From: RGIG426 sp045598965
GTDB taxonomy: Bacteria > Bacillota > Clostridia > Oscillospirales > Acutalibacteraceae
NCBI GenBank assembly: GCA_045598965.1
Contig: JAZRVH010000007.1
Location: 62,001-126,000 of the forward strand
Direction of reading: 5' to 3'
Length of the DNA stretch: 64,000 nucleotides
This document shows positions 25,307 to 33,862 of the stretch, one piece after another. Numbering within the stretch: position 1 is the stretch's first letter; every line of letters starts with the position of its first letter. Under the pieces are notes generated by a model. The model was given only the letters and a program-made list of their open reading frames with translations, made no database searches and was not told where the DNA came from. Both the position numbers and the translations under genes were made by a program.

Positions 25307-26161
25307 TTACACCGTGCCGGTGACGGTGAGGGTGGTGGTGCCCGGAATGGTCGTCCACTCGCCGGTTTGCGGGTCTTGGGTATAGGTGGCGGCAGGAACA
25401 ATAATCGCCGCCGGATCGGTGGCAAATTCACCGTTTGCCGTCGTATAGGTGTAATCGTTGCCTGCGTTGCGGCCTACGCCGTCAATCGTGACGGTAATCG
25501 GATCGAGAATGGGGTTGAAGGTGTCACGAACAATCACGTTGTCTCCTGCATCGGTGGCAACGTTACCGCTGTTTTGAATCACAAAGGTATAGGTGATTTG
25601 CCCGTTTTCCGTCACCGTAGTGGGAGAGATGGATTTGGAAATCGTCAGTTGGGGACGAGCATCCGGATAGATGGTGGCGGTTACGTCAAGAGGAGCGGCG
25701 ATGCCGGTGCCGGAGACAGACGCCGTGTTGACCACCGAGCCGGTGGGGTCGAGAGGGGCAAAATTGTTGACGGCCGCCTCATACACAATCATAGCGTTGC
25801 CGCCGGCGGGGACGGTCAGTCCGGACACCTGCATCGGCGGGCCTGCCACCACGGCGGGTGTGGGCTGCAATACCCCGTTTTGATAATACCGCACTGTGCC
25901 CGGCACATAGTCGAGGGGAACGAGGTCGGTTTCGCCGAACGCATATTGTCCCAAATTGTCGTTGATGGTCACGTCGGTCACGTCGGTGGTGCCGGCGTTG
26001 ACAAGACTGATGACATACGACACGGTGTCGCCGGCTTCATAGCGGTCATACACCGCCGCTTTAGTGGCGGAAAGCTCCTCTAACAACTCGCCGTAAGCGA
26101 TGTTGGAGGTGGTAGAAAGTCCGTTATAGGAAAGTGTTGCTTGGTTTTGGAATGTTGCCAT
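25307..26161 (-). CDS. DUF11 repeat protein without signal peptide
   Basis: A 284-residue protein with two tandem beta-sandwich DUF11-type domains: the first has SATKAAVYDRYEAGDTVSYV and GTTDVTDVTINDNLG, the second has LTISKSISPTTVTENGQITY and VRDTFNPILDPITVTIDG. DUF11 domains usually build long surface adhesins, but here there is no signal peptide, membrane anchor or sorting signal. AAGGGTGAAG precedes the ATG. Related short signal-less forms occur in clostridia; their role is unknown. Location cannot be predicted; a spore-surface protein loaded from the mother cell is one possibility. Confidence 0.82.
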   Translation of the reverse strand: MATFQNQATLSYNGLSTTSNIAYGELLEELSATKAAVYDRYEAGDTVSYVISLVNAGTTDVTDVTINDNLGQYAFGETDLVPLDYVPGTVRYYQNGVLQPTPAVVAGPPMQVSGLTVPAGGNAMIVYEAAVNNFAPLDPTGSVVNTASVSGTGIAAPLDVTATIYPDARPQLTISKSISPTTVTENGQITYTFVIQNSGNVATDAGDNVIVRDTFNPILDPITVTIDGVGRNAGNDYTYTTANGEFATDPAAIIVPAATYTQDPQTGEWTTIPGTTTLTVTGTV

Positions 26162-26262
26162 TATCTTCACCCTTTTGTATCGAAATTCAAAGGCAGTTGC
26201 CTTCTTTTTTATCGTATGCGGGAAAGGGAAAGAGGGTGAATGGCGGTGAAAAAATGTCACAA

Positions 26263-26287
26263 AAAAACCGCCCATGGGGCGGTTTTT
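26263..26287 (-). terminator. Terminator after the RsmF-like gene
   Basis: AAAAACCGCCC, loop ATG, GGGCGGTTTTT, with a T-run on the minus strand directly after the stop codon at 26289. Confidence 0.88.
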
Positions 26288-26288
26288 A

Positions 26289-27665
26289 TTATACGTTGCG
26301 TAACCCTTTCGGGTAGTGATTTTTAAGCGTTCCGGCGGTCGCTTTTCCGAAGCCGAGCGGAACACCGTCGCAAAGGACGGCGACATATCCTTTGTATGTA
26401 GCGTCGACGGCGATGGCTTCGCCTTTGAGGAAGGCCGCCATTTTATCGCTGTCGGCGGGGAGATCGAGTTGTTGTTTTGCCTCGTTACCGTAGGCAGCAA
26501 ACAGCGTGTGTGTGGGCTCAAGTCGCCCTTTTTTTGCGACGGCAACGGGAATGCCCGCTTGCACAAGTGGCAATTTGCCGGTTTGTGGCATTTCTGTCGG
26601 AAGCAGATGCCACACGTCGCCGTATTGCACAAAGCTGCCGGCGGGAACGGTGGAGAGCCATTCGCCGAGAGCGGCGGCAATGGCGGGTTGCGGTTTCACC
26701 GAAAGCGGTTTCGGCGAGGAGGTGTCGCTGTCGCCGGATTTTTGGAATAGTGCCAAAAAATGACCTTCGCCGCCGTCTTTTGGGAAAATCCGTCGGCAGA
26801 CAGATACATCGGCAACACAGGGTTCGTCTGTGTCGGCAAAGGATTGTACATTGTCCCACGAAAAAGCGGGACGACCGAAAGGCACGTCAAGAGGCACAAG
26901 CGAAAATTCCGGATGACGGCGTAAGAACGCCGCCACCTGACACTCGTTTTCCTCCGGGGCAAAGGTGCAGGTAGAGAGGAGCAACCGTCCGCCCGGTTTT
27001 ACCGTTTCGGCGGCGGCATCCAAAATGTGGGCACCTCGTTTGGCACAAAGCGAAATATTGTCCGTACTCCATGCGGGGATTGCCTCCGGCTCTTTGCGAA
27101 ACATACCCTCGCCGGAGCAGGGAACGTCACACAGCACCGCATCAAAAAAGGCGGGCAGAGCGGTTTTCAAATCGGCCACATCCACGCTTGTGACGACACG
27201 GTTTTTTGTGCCCATACGCTCTAAATTTTGACAGAGGATTTTCGCCCGAGAGCGGACAAACTCGTTGCACCACAAAAGTCCGGTATCGCCGAGAGCCTCG
27301 GCAATCGCCGTGGATTTGCCGCCGGGGGCGGCACAGCAGTCCAGCACCCGTTCGCCGGGCTTTATGTTAAGGGCGGTTACCGCTGATTGGGCGGACGGCT
27401 CTTGCATATAAAAGCCGCCTGCGTGGTGGAGCGGATGGCCACCCACCTTGTAATCCCCCTCAACAAAGAACCCGTTTTTTGCAAAAGGAGCAGGGGTTAA
27501 GACAAACGGTAAGCGTTTTGCCACCGTTTCGGGGTCGGCTGTCACCGTATTAACACGCAACCCTCGATGGGTTGGTGCGGTGTAAAAATCGGAGAATTCC
27601 CCTCCCAAAAGGCGGGTCATCCGTGCCGCAAATTCCGGGGGAAGCGAGGCGAAGAAATCGTTCAT
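26289..27665 (-). CDS. RsmF/NOP2-type rRNA m5C methyltransferase
   Basis: A 458-residue SAM-dependent RNA methyltransferase of the NOL1/NOP2/Sun family. The SAM site reads VLDCCAAPGGKSTAIAE (about residue 108), and the two catalytic cysteines are in DVPCSGEGMFRK and LSTCTFAPEENE. The C-terminal PUA-like part ends GFGKATAGTLKNHYPKGLR, as in RsmF/YebU-like enzymes. The expected substrate is a cytosine in 16S rRNA. Its ATG overlaps the stop of the SDR gene (ATGA), so the two are translationally coupled. Confidence 0.92.
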   Translation of the reverse strand: MNDFFASLPPEFAARMTRLLGGEFSDFYTAPTHRGLRVNTVTADPETVAKRLPFVLTPAPFAKNGFFVEGDYKVGGHPLHHAGGFYMQEPSAQSAVTALNIKPGERVLDCCAAPGGKSTAIAEALGDTGLLWCNEFVRSRAKILCQNLERMGTKNRVVTSVDVADLKTALPAFFDAVLCDVPCSGEGMFRKEPEAIPAWSTDNISLCAKRGAHILDAAAETVKPGGRLLLSTCTFAPEENECQVAAFLRRHPEFSLVPLDVPFGRPAFSWDNVQSFADTDEPCVADVSVCRRIFPKDGGEGHFLALFQKSGDSDTSSPKPLSVKPQPAIAAALGEWLSTVPAGSFVQYGDVWHLLPTEMPQTGKLPLVQAGIPVAVAKKGRLEPTHTLFAAYGNEAKQQLDLPADSDKMAAFLKGEAIAVDATYKGYVAVLCDGVPLGFGKATAGTLKNHYPKGLRNV

Positions 27666-28420
27666 TTGTTCATTTTCGCCTTTTCGCCGATAAATTCAAA
27701 GGGCATTACAAGAGCCGCCGGAGTGAGCTTTGCGAGCAGGTTCATAGCGTGGGGGATAAACCCGGGCAAAATCACGTTGCGGTTCGATAAAATACCGTTT
27801 ACCGCAAACCACGCACAGGTGCTTGCCGCCATCGAGGGGATGCGGAAGGTGGCATCCGCCACGTCGTTAAATTCGGTGGAAACGGGGCCGGGGCAAAGCA
27901 CTGCCACTTTCACGGGCTTGCCCTGCTTTTTCAGCTCGTAGTTGACCGCACGGGACAAGCTTTGAACATAGGCTTTGGTAGCACCGTATGCCGCCAACAG
28001 CGGTACGGGAGCAAAGGAGGCAATGCTGGACACGTTGAGAATTGTGCCCTCGCTCATCGTCTTGGCGAACAGTTTTGTCAAAATATGTACCGCCGTTACG
28101 TTGGTTTTAATCATATTCAGTTCATCTTCGAGGGTGATGTTCGTAAAATACCCCATTTTACCGAAGCCGGCACAGTTAACCACCACGGAGGGGTCAAGCG
28201 GCAGACAGGCGGCGTGAAGGGCTTGCACTTGGCGTTCGTCATTTAAGTCGGTTTGTTTTATAAGTACGTGGCAGCCGTATTCGTCGGCAAGCTCAGCACC
28301 CAATTCCTGTAATCGTTCCAAGCGGCGTGCCGCTAAAATCAGGTCACAGCCCACTTCGGCAAAGCATCGAGCCATTTCTCGCCCGATACCGCTGGATGCA
28401 CCGGTAATCAAAACATACAT
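27662..28420 (-). CDS. Short-chain dehydrogenase/reductase
   Basis: A 252-residue Rossmann-fold oxidoreductase: the cofactor loop TGASSGIG at residues 6-13, NCAG near residue 86, catalytic Ser in NVSSIAS, and Tyr/Lys in YGATKAY. It belongs to the classical SDR group; the Arg-rich AARRLERL after strand 2 suggests NADP. The substrate is unknown. The operon partner is the RNA methyltransferase downstream. Confidence 0.9.
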   Translation of the reverse strand: MYVLITGASSGIGREMARCFAEVGCDLILAARRLERLQELGAELADEYGCHVLIKQTDLNDERQVQALHAACLPLDPSVVVNCAGFGKMGYFTNITLEDELNMIKTNVTAVHILTKLFAKTMSEGTILNVSSIASFAPVPLLAAYGATKAYVQSLSRAVNYELKKQGKPVKVAVLCPGPVSTEFNDVADATFRIPSMAASTCAWFAVNGILSNRNVILPGFIPHAMNLLAKLTPAALVMPFEFIGEKAKMNK

Positions 28421-28637
28421 AGTTGTTCCGCCTTCCTGTTATACTTCTCCACCTATTGTATCATACGCCGTTTCATGACGCAAGGGGTATTTGGATAGCA
28501 AATCGAAAAAGATAAATGCCGAAAGTGGGTTTTTAGGTATCCCAACACTTTTTGCAAAAGGCACGTTTCACAGGTATGACTAAAAATATAAAAATACGGG
28601 AACGATGAAAAAAAGGTTCGAATTTCGCACTTTTTTG

Positions 28638-28710
28638 TTGAAATAAAGACAAAAATATGCTAAAATATCTATTACAACGTCTTTCCGATAGTGCCAAAAG
28701 CACTTTGACA
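28638..28710 (+). promoter_or_regulatory. Promoter region of the island regulator
   Basis: TTGAAA (28638-28643), 17 bp, TAAAAT (28661-28666) forms a good promoter for the XRE gene at 28737. A second TTGACA lies at 28705-28710. The rest of the 28421-28736 gap is AT-rich with nothing else recognisable. Confidence 0.7.
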
Positions 28711-28736
28711 ATTTATTGAGAAAGAGAAGACGAACA

Positions 28737-28961
28737 ATGAAAATTACCTATGCGAGGCTGTGGCAACAATTACTTGACAGAAAAATCAAGAAGAAAGACC
28801 TGGAGCAACAAGCGGGAATCACGCATTATGCCCTATTGCAGATGGGGCGAGATGAGCCAGTCTCCTTAGAGATGCTGGCGAAAGTCTGTGATTATCTGGA
28901 CTGCGGTTTAGATGATATCGTTCAGGTGATACCGGAAATTGATGAAACAACATTTTGCTGA
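28737..28961 (+). CDS. XRE-type HTH regulator at the head of the island
   Basis: A 74-residue DNA-binding protein of the compact clostridial Cro/CI type: LWQQLLDRKIKKKDLEQQAG, then ITHYALLQMGRDEPVSLEML and CDYLDCGLDDIVQVIPE. The ATG at 28737 gives a normal length; a TTG at 28716 is the alternative. It stops one base before the TTTTTCGAAAAA palindrome of the first island promoter. The natural inference is that it controls that promoter and the near copy at 45874. Confidence 0.83.
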   Translation: MKITYARLWQQLLDRKIKKKDLEQQAGITHYALLQMGRDEPVSLEMLAKVCDYLDCGLDDIVQVIPEIDETTFC

Positions 28962-29005
28962 TTTTTCGAAAAAATGTTAAGTCGCCGAAAAATCCTCCCT
29001 ATATG
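28962..29005 (+). promoter_or_regulatory. Island promoter 1 (shared element)
   Basis: Palindrome TTTTTCGAAAAA (28962-28973), then TTAAGT (28977-28982), 17 bp, TATATG (29000-29005), then TGAGTAG. The block at 45874-45916 has the same elements at the same spacing. The -35 is poor, consistent with a need for activation. Confidence 0.75.
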
Positions 29006-29049
29006 TGAGTAGGAAGCGGTTCCGAAGAAACCATAACGGAGGATACGAA

Positions 29050-29373
29050 ATGAAAACGACAATATTTTGCAAATCAAACGGCGACGGCATACATTCCTTT
29101 TATCTGGTAACCAAAAACGACGAATATTTCTTGTTTAACCAAAACTACCGCAAGGGAGTTCAACAGTATTTCGGGCAAGGCGTTCTGCTCCACGAAGCCA
29201 CGGATTACTCGAAAGCTCACCGAGACGAAGCACTTGCAAAAACCATGACCAAGCTTCCCATGTACATACGCTATATCGAAAAGGAACACGGTATAGAGAT
29301 TTTGGAGAAAACCAAACGAAAAAACGATAAAGGCTACCGAGGCTACCACATGAAAGATATTCGGTGTGCCTAA
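29050..29373 (+). CDS. Small unknown protein, first gene of island operon 1
   Basis: A 107-residue basic protein that I do not recognise. It starts MKTTIFCKSNGDGIHSFYLV and has predicted beta strands early (FYLVTKNDEYFLF) and helices later (DEALAKTMTKLPMYIRYIEK). There are no signal or membrane segments. GGAGG lies 6-7 bases before the ATG at 29050. As promoter-proximal gene of a large operon it may be made in excess over the rest. Confidence 0.7.
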   Translation: MKTTIFCKSNGDGIHSFYLVTKNDEYFLFNQNYRKGVQQYFGQGVLLHEATDYSKAHRDEALAKTMTKLPMYIRYIEKEHGIEILEKTKRKNDKGYRGYHMKDIRCA

Positions 29374-29407
29374 TACGACATAAGAATTTATTATTGAGGT
29401 GTAGAAA

Positions 29408-30034
29408 ATGAAAAAAACGATTATTTGCAACATTCCTATGAAAAAGGATGTTCATCACTGTGTCTATCAATCGACGGATTCGTCTATTCCGTCGTCGGAA
29501 AAAGCGGTGATGTATCCCGTCAATGCGTATTTGGAGAGCGTGCTCTCTGCTGACGAGGATGTCAAGCTGGTGCTGCTTTTGAAGCACGACAAAAACAACG
29601 AGGAATACTATAAACGCAACGCCGACAACTTTGTTGAGGAGTTTTGCACGATTTGCGGACGGAACGCTGCCGACGTTGAGGTGAAGCTGATCGAGACGGA
29701 GTTTGAAGAGGAAAAACTGGTTCACGAAAAGCTGTTAAAGGAAATTGTGGCGGAAATTGACGACGATTCCACTGTCGTCGCTGATATCACCTATGGCTCG
29801 AAAGACGTTCCGATTGTGCTGTTTGCGGCGTTGACGTTTGCCGAGAAGTATCTCAACTGCACGGTGGATGAAATCGTCTACGGTCAAGCCACGATGATGA
29901 ATAACACGCCGTCGAATACGAAGCTGTGTTCGATGTTGCCGCTGTTTTTGCTCGATTCCGTTGTTAACCTGATTCAATGCTCCGACCCCACGAAAGCCCG
30001 TCGGATGTTGGATGCCCTTTTGTCGCTGAAATAA
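29408..30034 (+). CDS. CARF-like (TM1812/Csx1-type) putative nucleotide sensor
   Basis: A 208-residue protein. The core VVADITYGSKDVPIVLFAAL (D126 onward), followed about 25 residues later by DEIVYGQA, matches the TM1812-type CARF pattern DITHGFRSxP...YG, which lines the ligand pocket of cyclic oligoadenylate receptors. An N-terminal Rossmann-like strand (KTIICNIPM) fits the same fold. No effector domain is fused. There is no CRISPR locus in the window. If the CARF reading is right, this is the sensor of the operon or a ring nuclease. GAGGTG precedes the ATG. Confidence 0.55.
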   Translation: MKKTIICNIPMKKDVHHCVYQSTDSSIPSSEKAVMYPVNAYLESVLSADEDVKLVLLLKHDKNNEEYYKRNADNFVEEFCTICGRNAADVEVKLIETEFEEEKLVHEKLLKEIVAEIDDDSTVVADITYGSKDVPIVLFAALTFAEKYLNCTVDEIVYGQATMMNNTPSNTKLCSMLPLFLLDSVVNLIQCSDPTKARRMLDALLSLK

Positions 30035-30046
30035 TAGGAGACAAGA

Positions 30047-30925
30047 ATGAAAGACGATACGAAACAATATGAGGAGCAGATATCTTCGTCTTTGCTGTTT
30101 CAACTGGAGCCGGGAACGAGTAGGTATATTGCCGAAAGAATGCGGTTGATTTCCGATTTGTTTTCCTATTTGGTAAGCATCAATTCTGAAGTATATCGAG
30201 ATTTGGGAGAGGAGATCTTCAACACCGCAAATGCCTGCATCCAGAGCTTTCAACCGGAAAAAGGCGAATTTCTCCACTACTTTAACAAGGCGATGGAAAA
30301 AAGCCGTAAAAAAGCGTTGGCAGTCAAAATGCAAGAAACGATGCGAGGCGGTATTGCCATCAGCAAAAAAGAACAGGACGATCTTCGTGACCTTATGCGA
30401 TATGAAAAATCGATGGGCAAGGATGTGCCGCACGATGAGTTTTGCAAACTTTTCGCCGAAATGAAGGGGAAAGACGAGCAGTACGTGCGACAGCTGATGA
30501 CCCTCAAGACGAATGTTACCGTGGTGAGTGAGTTTGTCACGGATGATGAAGGAAAAGAAAAGCGTATCATCGATTCGGTTGCGTCGTATGACAACGAGTT
30601 TAACAAGATGGAACGCCTCGAAACCGTTAAAGAGAGCTTTGCATTAGTCGACCGTGTTCTTGCCCGCCGACAGGAACGGCAAAAACCGCTATTGCGAAAG
30701 GTGCTTACGTCTGTAACAGCGTTAAAGGTTCCGAAAAAATGGGTCTCGCTATATGAAAAATCCGACTTTTTCGACCGAGAGATATATGAACGGTGCCTAC
30801 AGCAAAACGCTCCCGTCAGCCGCAAAGAGATTGCGGCGGAATTGGGGGTTTCTGAGCAAAGTCTTTCCAGAACATACAAGGAATTCGAAAAAAGCTTGAA
30901 CGAAGCGAAAAAAGAACAAGATTGA
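30047..30925 (+). CDS. Sigma-factor-like/HTH protein of island operon 1
   Basis: A 292-residue helical protein. FQPEKGEFLHYFNKAMEKSR (about residues 68-87) resembles sigma-70 region 2, and the C-terminal SRKEIAAELGVSEQSLSRTY (about 257-276) is a clear helix-turn-helix like region 4. The middle part is divergent. It could act as an alternative sigma or activator for the unusual TTAAGT/TATATG promoters at 29000 and 45911; this is inference. It lies 12 bp after the CARF-like gene, with AGGAG before the ATG. Confidence 0.6.
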   Translation: MKDDTKQYEEQISSSLLFQLEPGTSRYIAERMRLISDLFSYLVSINSEVYRDLGEEIFNTANACIQSFQPEKGEFLHYFNKAMEKSRKKALAVKMQETMRGGIAISKKEQDDLRDLMRYEKSMGKDVPHDEFCKLFAEMKGKDEQYVRQLMTLKTNVTVVSEFVTDDEGKEKRIIDSVASYDNEFNKMERLETVKESFALVDRVLARRQERQKPLLRKVLTSVTALKVPKKWVSLYEKSDFFDREIYERCLQQNAPVSRKEIAAELGVSEQSLSRTYKEFEKSLNEAKKEQD

Positions 30926-30958
30926 GTAATCTATTTACATCATACGGAGGATGTAGCT

Positions 30959-31645
30959 ATGGATAATGAAATGAACTTTAAGTATCAAGAACCTCGGAGC
31001 ATACCGGTTATTTTTCTTTTGGACACCAGTGGCTCCATGGACACGAACGGGAATATTCATGTTCTCAATGCGGCCGTAAAAGAGATGCTTTCCGATTTTG
31101 CAAAGCAAGAGGACAGTAACGTGGATATCCGAGTTGCTATCTATTCTTTTGGCCCGGATGTCAAGCAGATTCTTCCGCTGACACCGGCGGCAGAGGCGAA
31201 AGAGCTTTATGCGGATATGGGGGCTGCCGGAAATACGCCTCTCGGCGGTGCGTTGCGTCTCGCTAAAAATAGTTTGATTGAGGACAAAGACAAGATTTCC
31301 TCTCGTTGCTACCGCCCGACGGTGGTACTGGTATCCGACGGAATGCCGAACGACGATTGGGAAGCGGCGTTAGAGGATTTCTGTTCTTCCGGACGCAGCT
31401 CCAAATGCTATCGTATGGCGATGGGTATCGGTGTAAGAAAAGGTGATCCCGCTTATGAGGTGTTGGTAAAGTTTACCGGCGACGAGGAAAACGTTTTCTC
31501 GGCGGAGGAAGCCACAACCATTCGCAAGTTTTTCCGTTTTGTCACCCTTTCCACAATCCAACGATCCGCTTCTGTGTCGCCGAACGTGGTGCCGCCGATG
31601 GAAATCGAGGACGATGAGGATGACGAGGATTATTTGAGATTTTAA
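30959..31645 (+). CDS. TerY-like von Willebrand A protein
   Basis: A 228-residue soluble vWA domain. The metal site (MIDAS) reads DTSGSMD (about residues 21-27), with the Thr in GNTPLGGAL and the Asp in VSDGMPND. The C-terminal tail is acidic (MEIEDDEDDEDYLRF). It is followed by a PP2C phosphatase and a kinase, the TerY-P phosphorylation triad known from tellurite-resistance-linked stress systems. GGAGG lies 8 bases before the ATG. Confidence 0.88.
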   Translation: MDNEMNFKYQEPRSIPVIFLLDTSGSMDTNGNIHVLNAAVKEMLSDFAKQEDSNVDIRVAIYSFGPDVKQILPLTPAAEAKELYADMGAAGNTPLGGALRLAKNSLIEDKDKISSRCYRPTVVLVSDGMPNDDWEAALEDFCSSGRSSKCYRMAMGIGVRKGDPAYEVLVKFTGDEENVFSAEEATTIRKFFRFVTLSTIQRSASVSPNVVPPMEIEDDEDDEDYLRF

Positions 31646-31686
31646 AAAGCACGTAGGTGTAAGACCGATAAAAGGAGTAAGTAACG

Positions 31687-32412
31687 GTGGGGTTTAAGAG
31701 TGTAGACACAAATGAATATATTGGTGCTTACTCTTTGCGTGGTGAAAGCCATCGAGCGACCCACACCAGAAACCAGGACGCCTACATAGCTAAGAAAAGC
31801 CGCTACGGTGTCACGTTAGCGGTTGCCGACGGTGTCGGCTCGCAAACATATTCACAGATTGGAAGCCGGGCGATTGTAAAAGCGGTCGCCCGGGCTTTCC
31901 GGCTGTACGAAACCAACCGCATTCCCGTGTCGGAGATTACCGCCACGGCTTTTGCTTTATATAAAAAAACGGTGCCCGTTTCGAAAAGGGGTCAGGCGTC
32001 CACCACTTGTGTTTTTGCCCATATATCCGAAAAGAACGGTTTGTTTGTCGGTCAGGTGGGCGACGGTGTTTGCTATTTGAAACTGAACGGACGCTTTTAT
32101 GTAATGCAGGGAAAAGATGCCGAGTTTTCCAATGTGGTTTTGCCGCTTTGTGCCGAGTGGGATGAGGCTCGGTGGAAAACCCGACATTTTGCGTTGACAG
32201 ATTCCTCCGCCATTCAAATTATGTTGGCAACGGACGGAGTGTCCGACGATATTATCTCCGGAAAAGAGGAAGAATGTTTGGACTTTTACGTTTCAAAAAT
32301 TCAGGGGTCCGACGTTGCAAAAGGAAAGAAAACCGTAAAATCCATTTTGCAAAACTGGAATGTACCGGGCTCCAGAGACGATAAAACAATGATTGTGTAT
32401 TCAAGAGGGTGA
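31687..32412 (+). CDS. PP2C family protein phosphatase
   Basis: A 241-residue cytosolic Ser/Thr phosphatase. PP2C motifs in order: THTRNQDAYIA, VADGVGSQ, FVGQVGDGVCYL, MLATDGVSDDI and SRDDKTMIVY, so the metal-binding Asp residues are present. It should reverse phosphorylation by the kinase encoded 4 bp downstream. It starts at GTG with AAAGGAG 10 bases upstream. Confidence 0.9.
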   Translation: MGFKSVDTNEYIGAYSLRGESHRATHTRNQDAYIAKKSRYGVTLAVADGVGSQTYSQIGSRAIVKAVARAFRLYETNRIPVSEITATAFALYKKTVPVSKRGQASTTCVFAHISEKNGLFVGQVGDGVCYLKLNGRFYVMQGKDAEFSNVVLPLCAEWDEARWKTRHFALTDSSAIQIMLATDGVSDDIISGKEEECLDFYVSKIQGSDVAKGKKTVKSILQNWNVPGSRDDKTMIVYSRG

Positions 32413-32416
32413 CAGG

Positions 32417-33862
32417 ATGCTTTTAGTCGATGAAAACGGATTGCGATATGACATCAATGAGGAAATGAAATATGGTGCCGGCGGTCAAGGCGTGGTATAT
32501 AAGGTGACGAATAACGACAAAATCGCCATAAAGGTCAAGGTTCCGATAGATGCTTCTTCGGTGCGTGATGCGGGGAGTAATGGGGCGGTTTTGTCCGACG
32601 ATAAATATGAATCGTATGCTCGAAAAATCCGCTATGTACAGTCGTTAAATGCGGTGCATGAAATTGATCATATTGCCACACCGATTGCTCTTTTACAAAA
32701 ACCGTATTGCGGCTATGTAATGCGGTTTATGGGCCGTATGGTGAGCATCGGTCAGCATATGGGAAAAACGCAGGAAAATTTACTGTCTGAACGAGGAAAA
32801 AACAACTCTCTTGCCAAGAAACTAAAGGTTCTTGCAAAGCTCGCCGCCATTTTATGCGACCTGCGAGCCCATGGACTTGTGTATTGCGATATCTCTCCCG
32901 GCAATGTTTTTGTGTCGAGGGAGTCGAACAGTGATGAGGTTTGGCTGATTGACTTAGATAATTTACGGTATTCCGGTGTGTCCGGCTGTGCCATCGGCAC
33001 GCCTCGTTATCGTGCACCGGAGATTGCAAGCGGGGAGCATACCAATACGTTTTACAGCGATGCCTATTCGTTTGCTCTTCTTGCTTATGAGTATTTGGTA
33101 ATGGCATCGCCGTTTTTCGGGGCCATGTCCAGCCAAGCGGAAACCGAGGATTTGTGGGACGAAGCTGAGCCGGATGCGGCGGCGGATGATTTTTCCGCAT
33201 TGTCGGAAAAGGGCGAAATCCCGTATGTTTATGAGGGAGAACAGAACGCCCGTATTGAACAAAGCGGTATTCCGCTTGATTATGTGATGACGGACACGCT
33301 TAAGGATTTATTCCTCCGAACCTTTAACGAAACCGGCAGAAAAAATCCCGTCTCCCGGCCGAGCGTTAAGGAGTGGAAGGACGCTTTCGAGGATGCGTAT
33401 TACCGTGTTTCGACTTGCAGTAACGGCCATGACCACTTAGGCGTTAAATGCTTGTGGTGTGATAGGGAAAAGGAACAAGACACCAACCGCTATTTCTCTT
33501 TAACGGTGGAGGATGTTTGTGCCGACAACGGATTGGATGAAGAGGAATGGGACATTTCTGACGCAAAGCCGATAAAACCGTATGAAAAACGTGTAAAACA
33601 TTTTTCCCAAAAAAAGAGGATGAGCGACCGGAAAACAATTTCGGTGCCGGTGGAATTTTTCGGCGAAACCGACGGGGTGGCAACCCTTTTGCTTACAAAT
33701 TCTTCGGTGAATTTGGATATGCGGTTTATGGGGAAATCTTCTGTCTATCCCCGAGAAATTATGTGGGAATATAAGAACGTGCCTGCTGGTAAAAAAGTAA
33801 TGCTCAGAAAAAACGGACAGCCCTATAAAATCGTGAGCATTTACGAGGAGAGTACAACATGA
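32417..33862 (+). CDS. Ser/Thr protein kinase with C-terminal zinc ribbon (TerY-P type)
   Basis: A 481-residue protein. The kinase domain has the Gly loop YGAGGQGVVYKV, Lys in IAIKVKV, catalytic loop LVYCDISPGNV (Asp kept), DLD in place of DFG (WLIDLDNL) and GTPRYRAPE, so it looks active. After the kinase comes a C-H-C-C zinc-ribbon segment, STCSNGHDHLGVKCLWCDRE (about residues 336-355), typical of TerY-P kinases, and then a C-terminal beta-rich domain. It ends in an ATGA overlap with the helicase gene. Confidence 0.88.
   Translation: MLLVDENGLRYDINEEMKYGAGGQGVVYKVTNNDKIAIKVKVPIDASSVRDAGSNGAVLSDDKYESYARKIRYVQSLNAVHEIDHIATPIALLQKPYCGYVMRFMGRMVSIGQHMGKTQENLLSERGKNNSLAKKLKVLAKLAAILCDLRAHGLVYCDISPGNVFVSRESNSDEVWLIDLDNLRYSGVSGCAIGTPRYRAPEIASGEHTNTFYSDAYSFALLAYEYLVMASPFFGAMSSQAETEDLWDEAEPDAAADDFSALSEKGEIPYVYEGEQNARIEQSGIPLDYVMTDTLKDLFLRTFNETGRKNPVSRPSVKEWKDAFEDAYYRVSTCSNGHDHLGVKCLWCDREKEQDTNRYFSLTVEDVCADNGLDEEEWDISDAKPIKPYEKRVKHFSQKKRMSDRKTISVPVEFFGETDGVATLLLTNSSVNLDMRFMGKSSVYPREIMWEYKNVPAGKKVMLRKNGQPYKIVSIYEESTT

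Noticed and set aside
25205..26083. 292-residue plus-strand open frame rich in Gly, His and Arg
   Set aside because: It is antisense to the DUF11 gene and crosses a bidirectional terminator.
28614..28632. GGTTCGAATTTC resembling a tRNA T-arm
   Set aside because: No acceptor, D or anticodon stems can be built around it, and there is no 3' CCA-like end.
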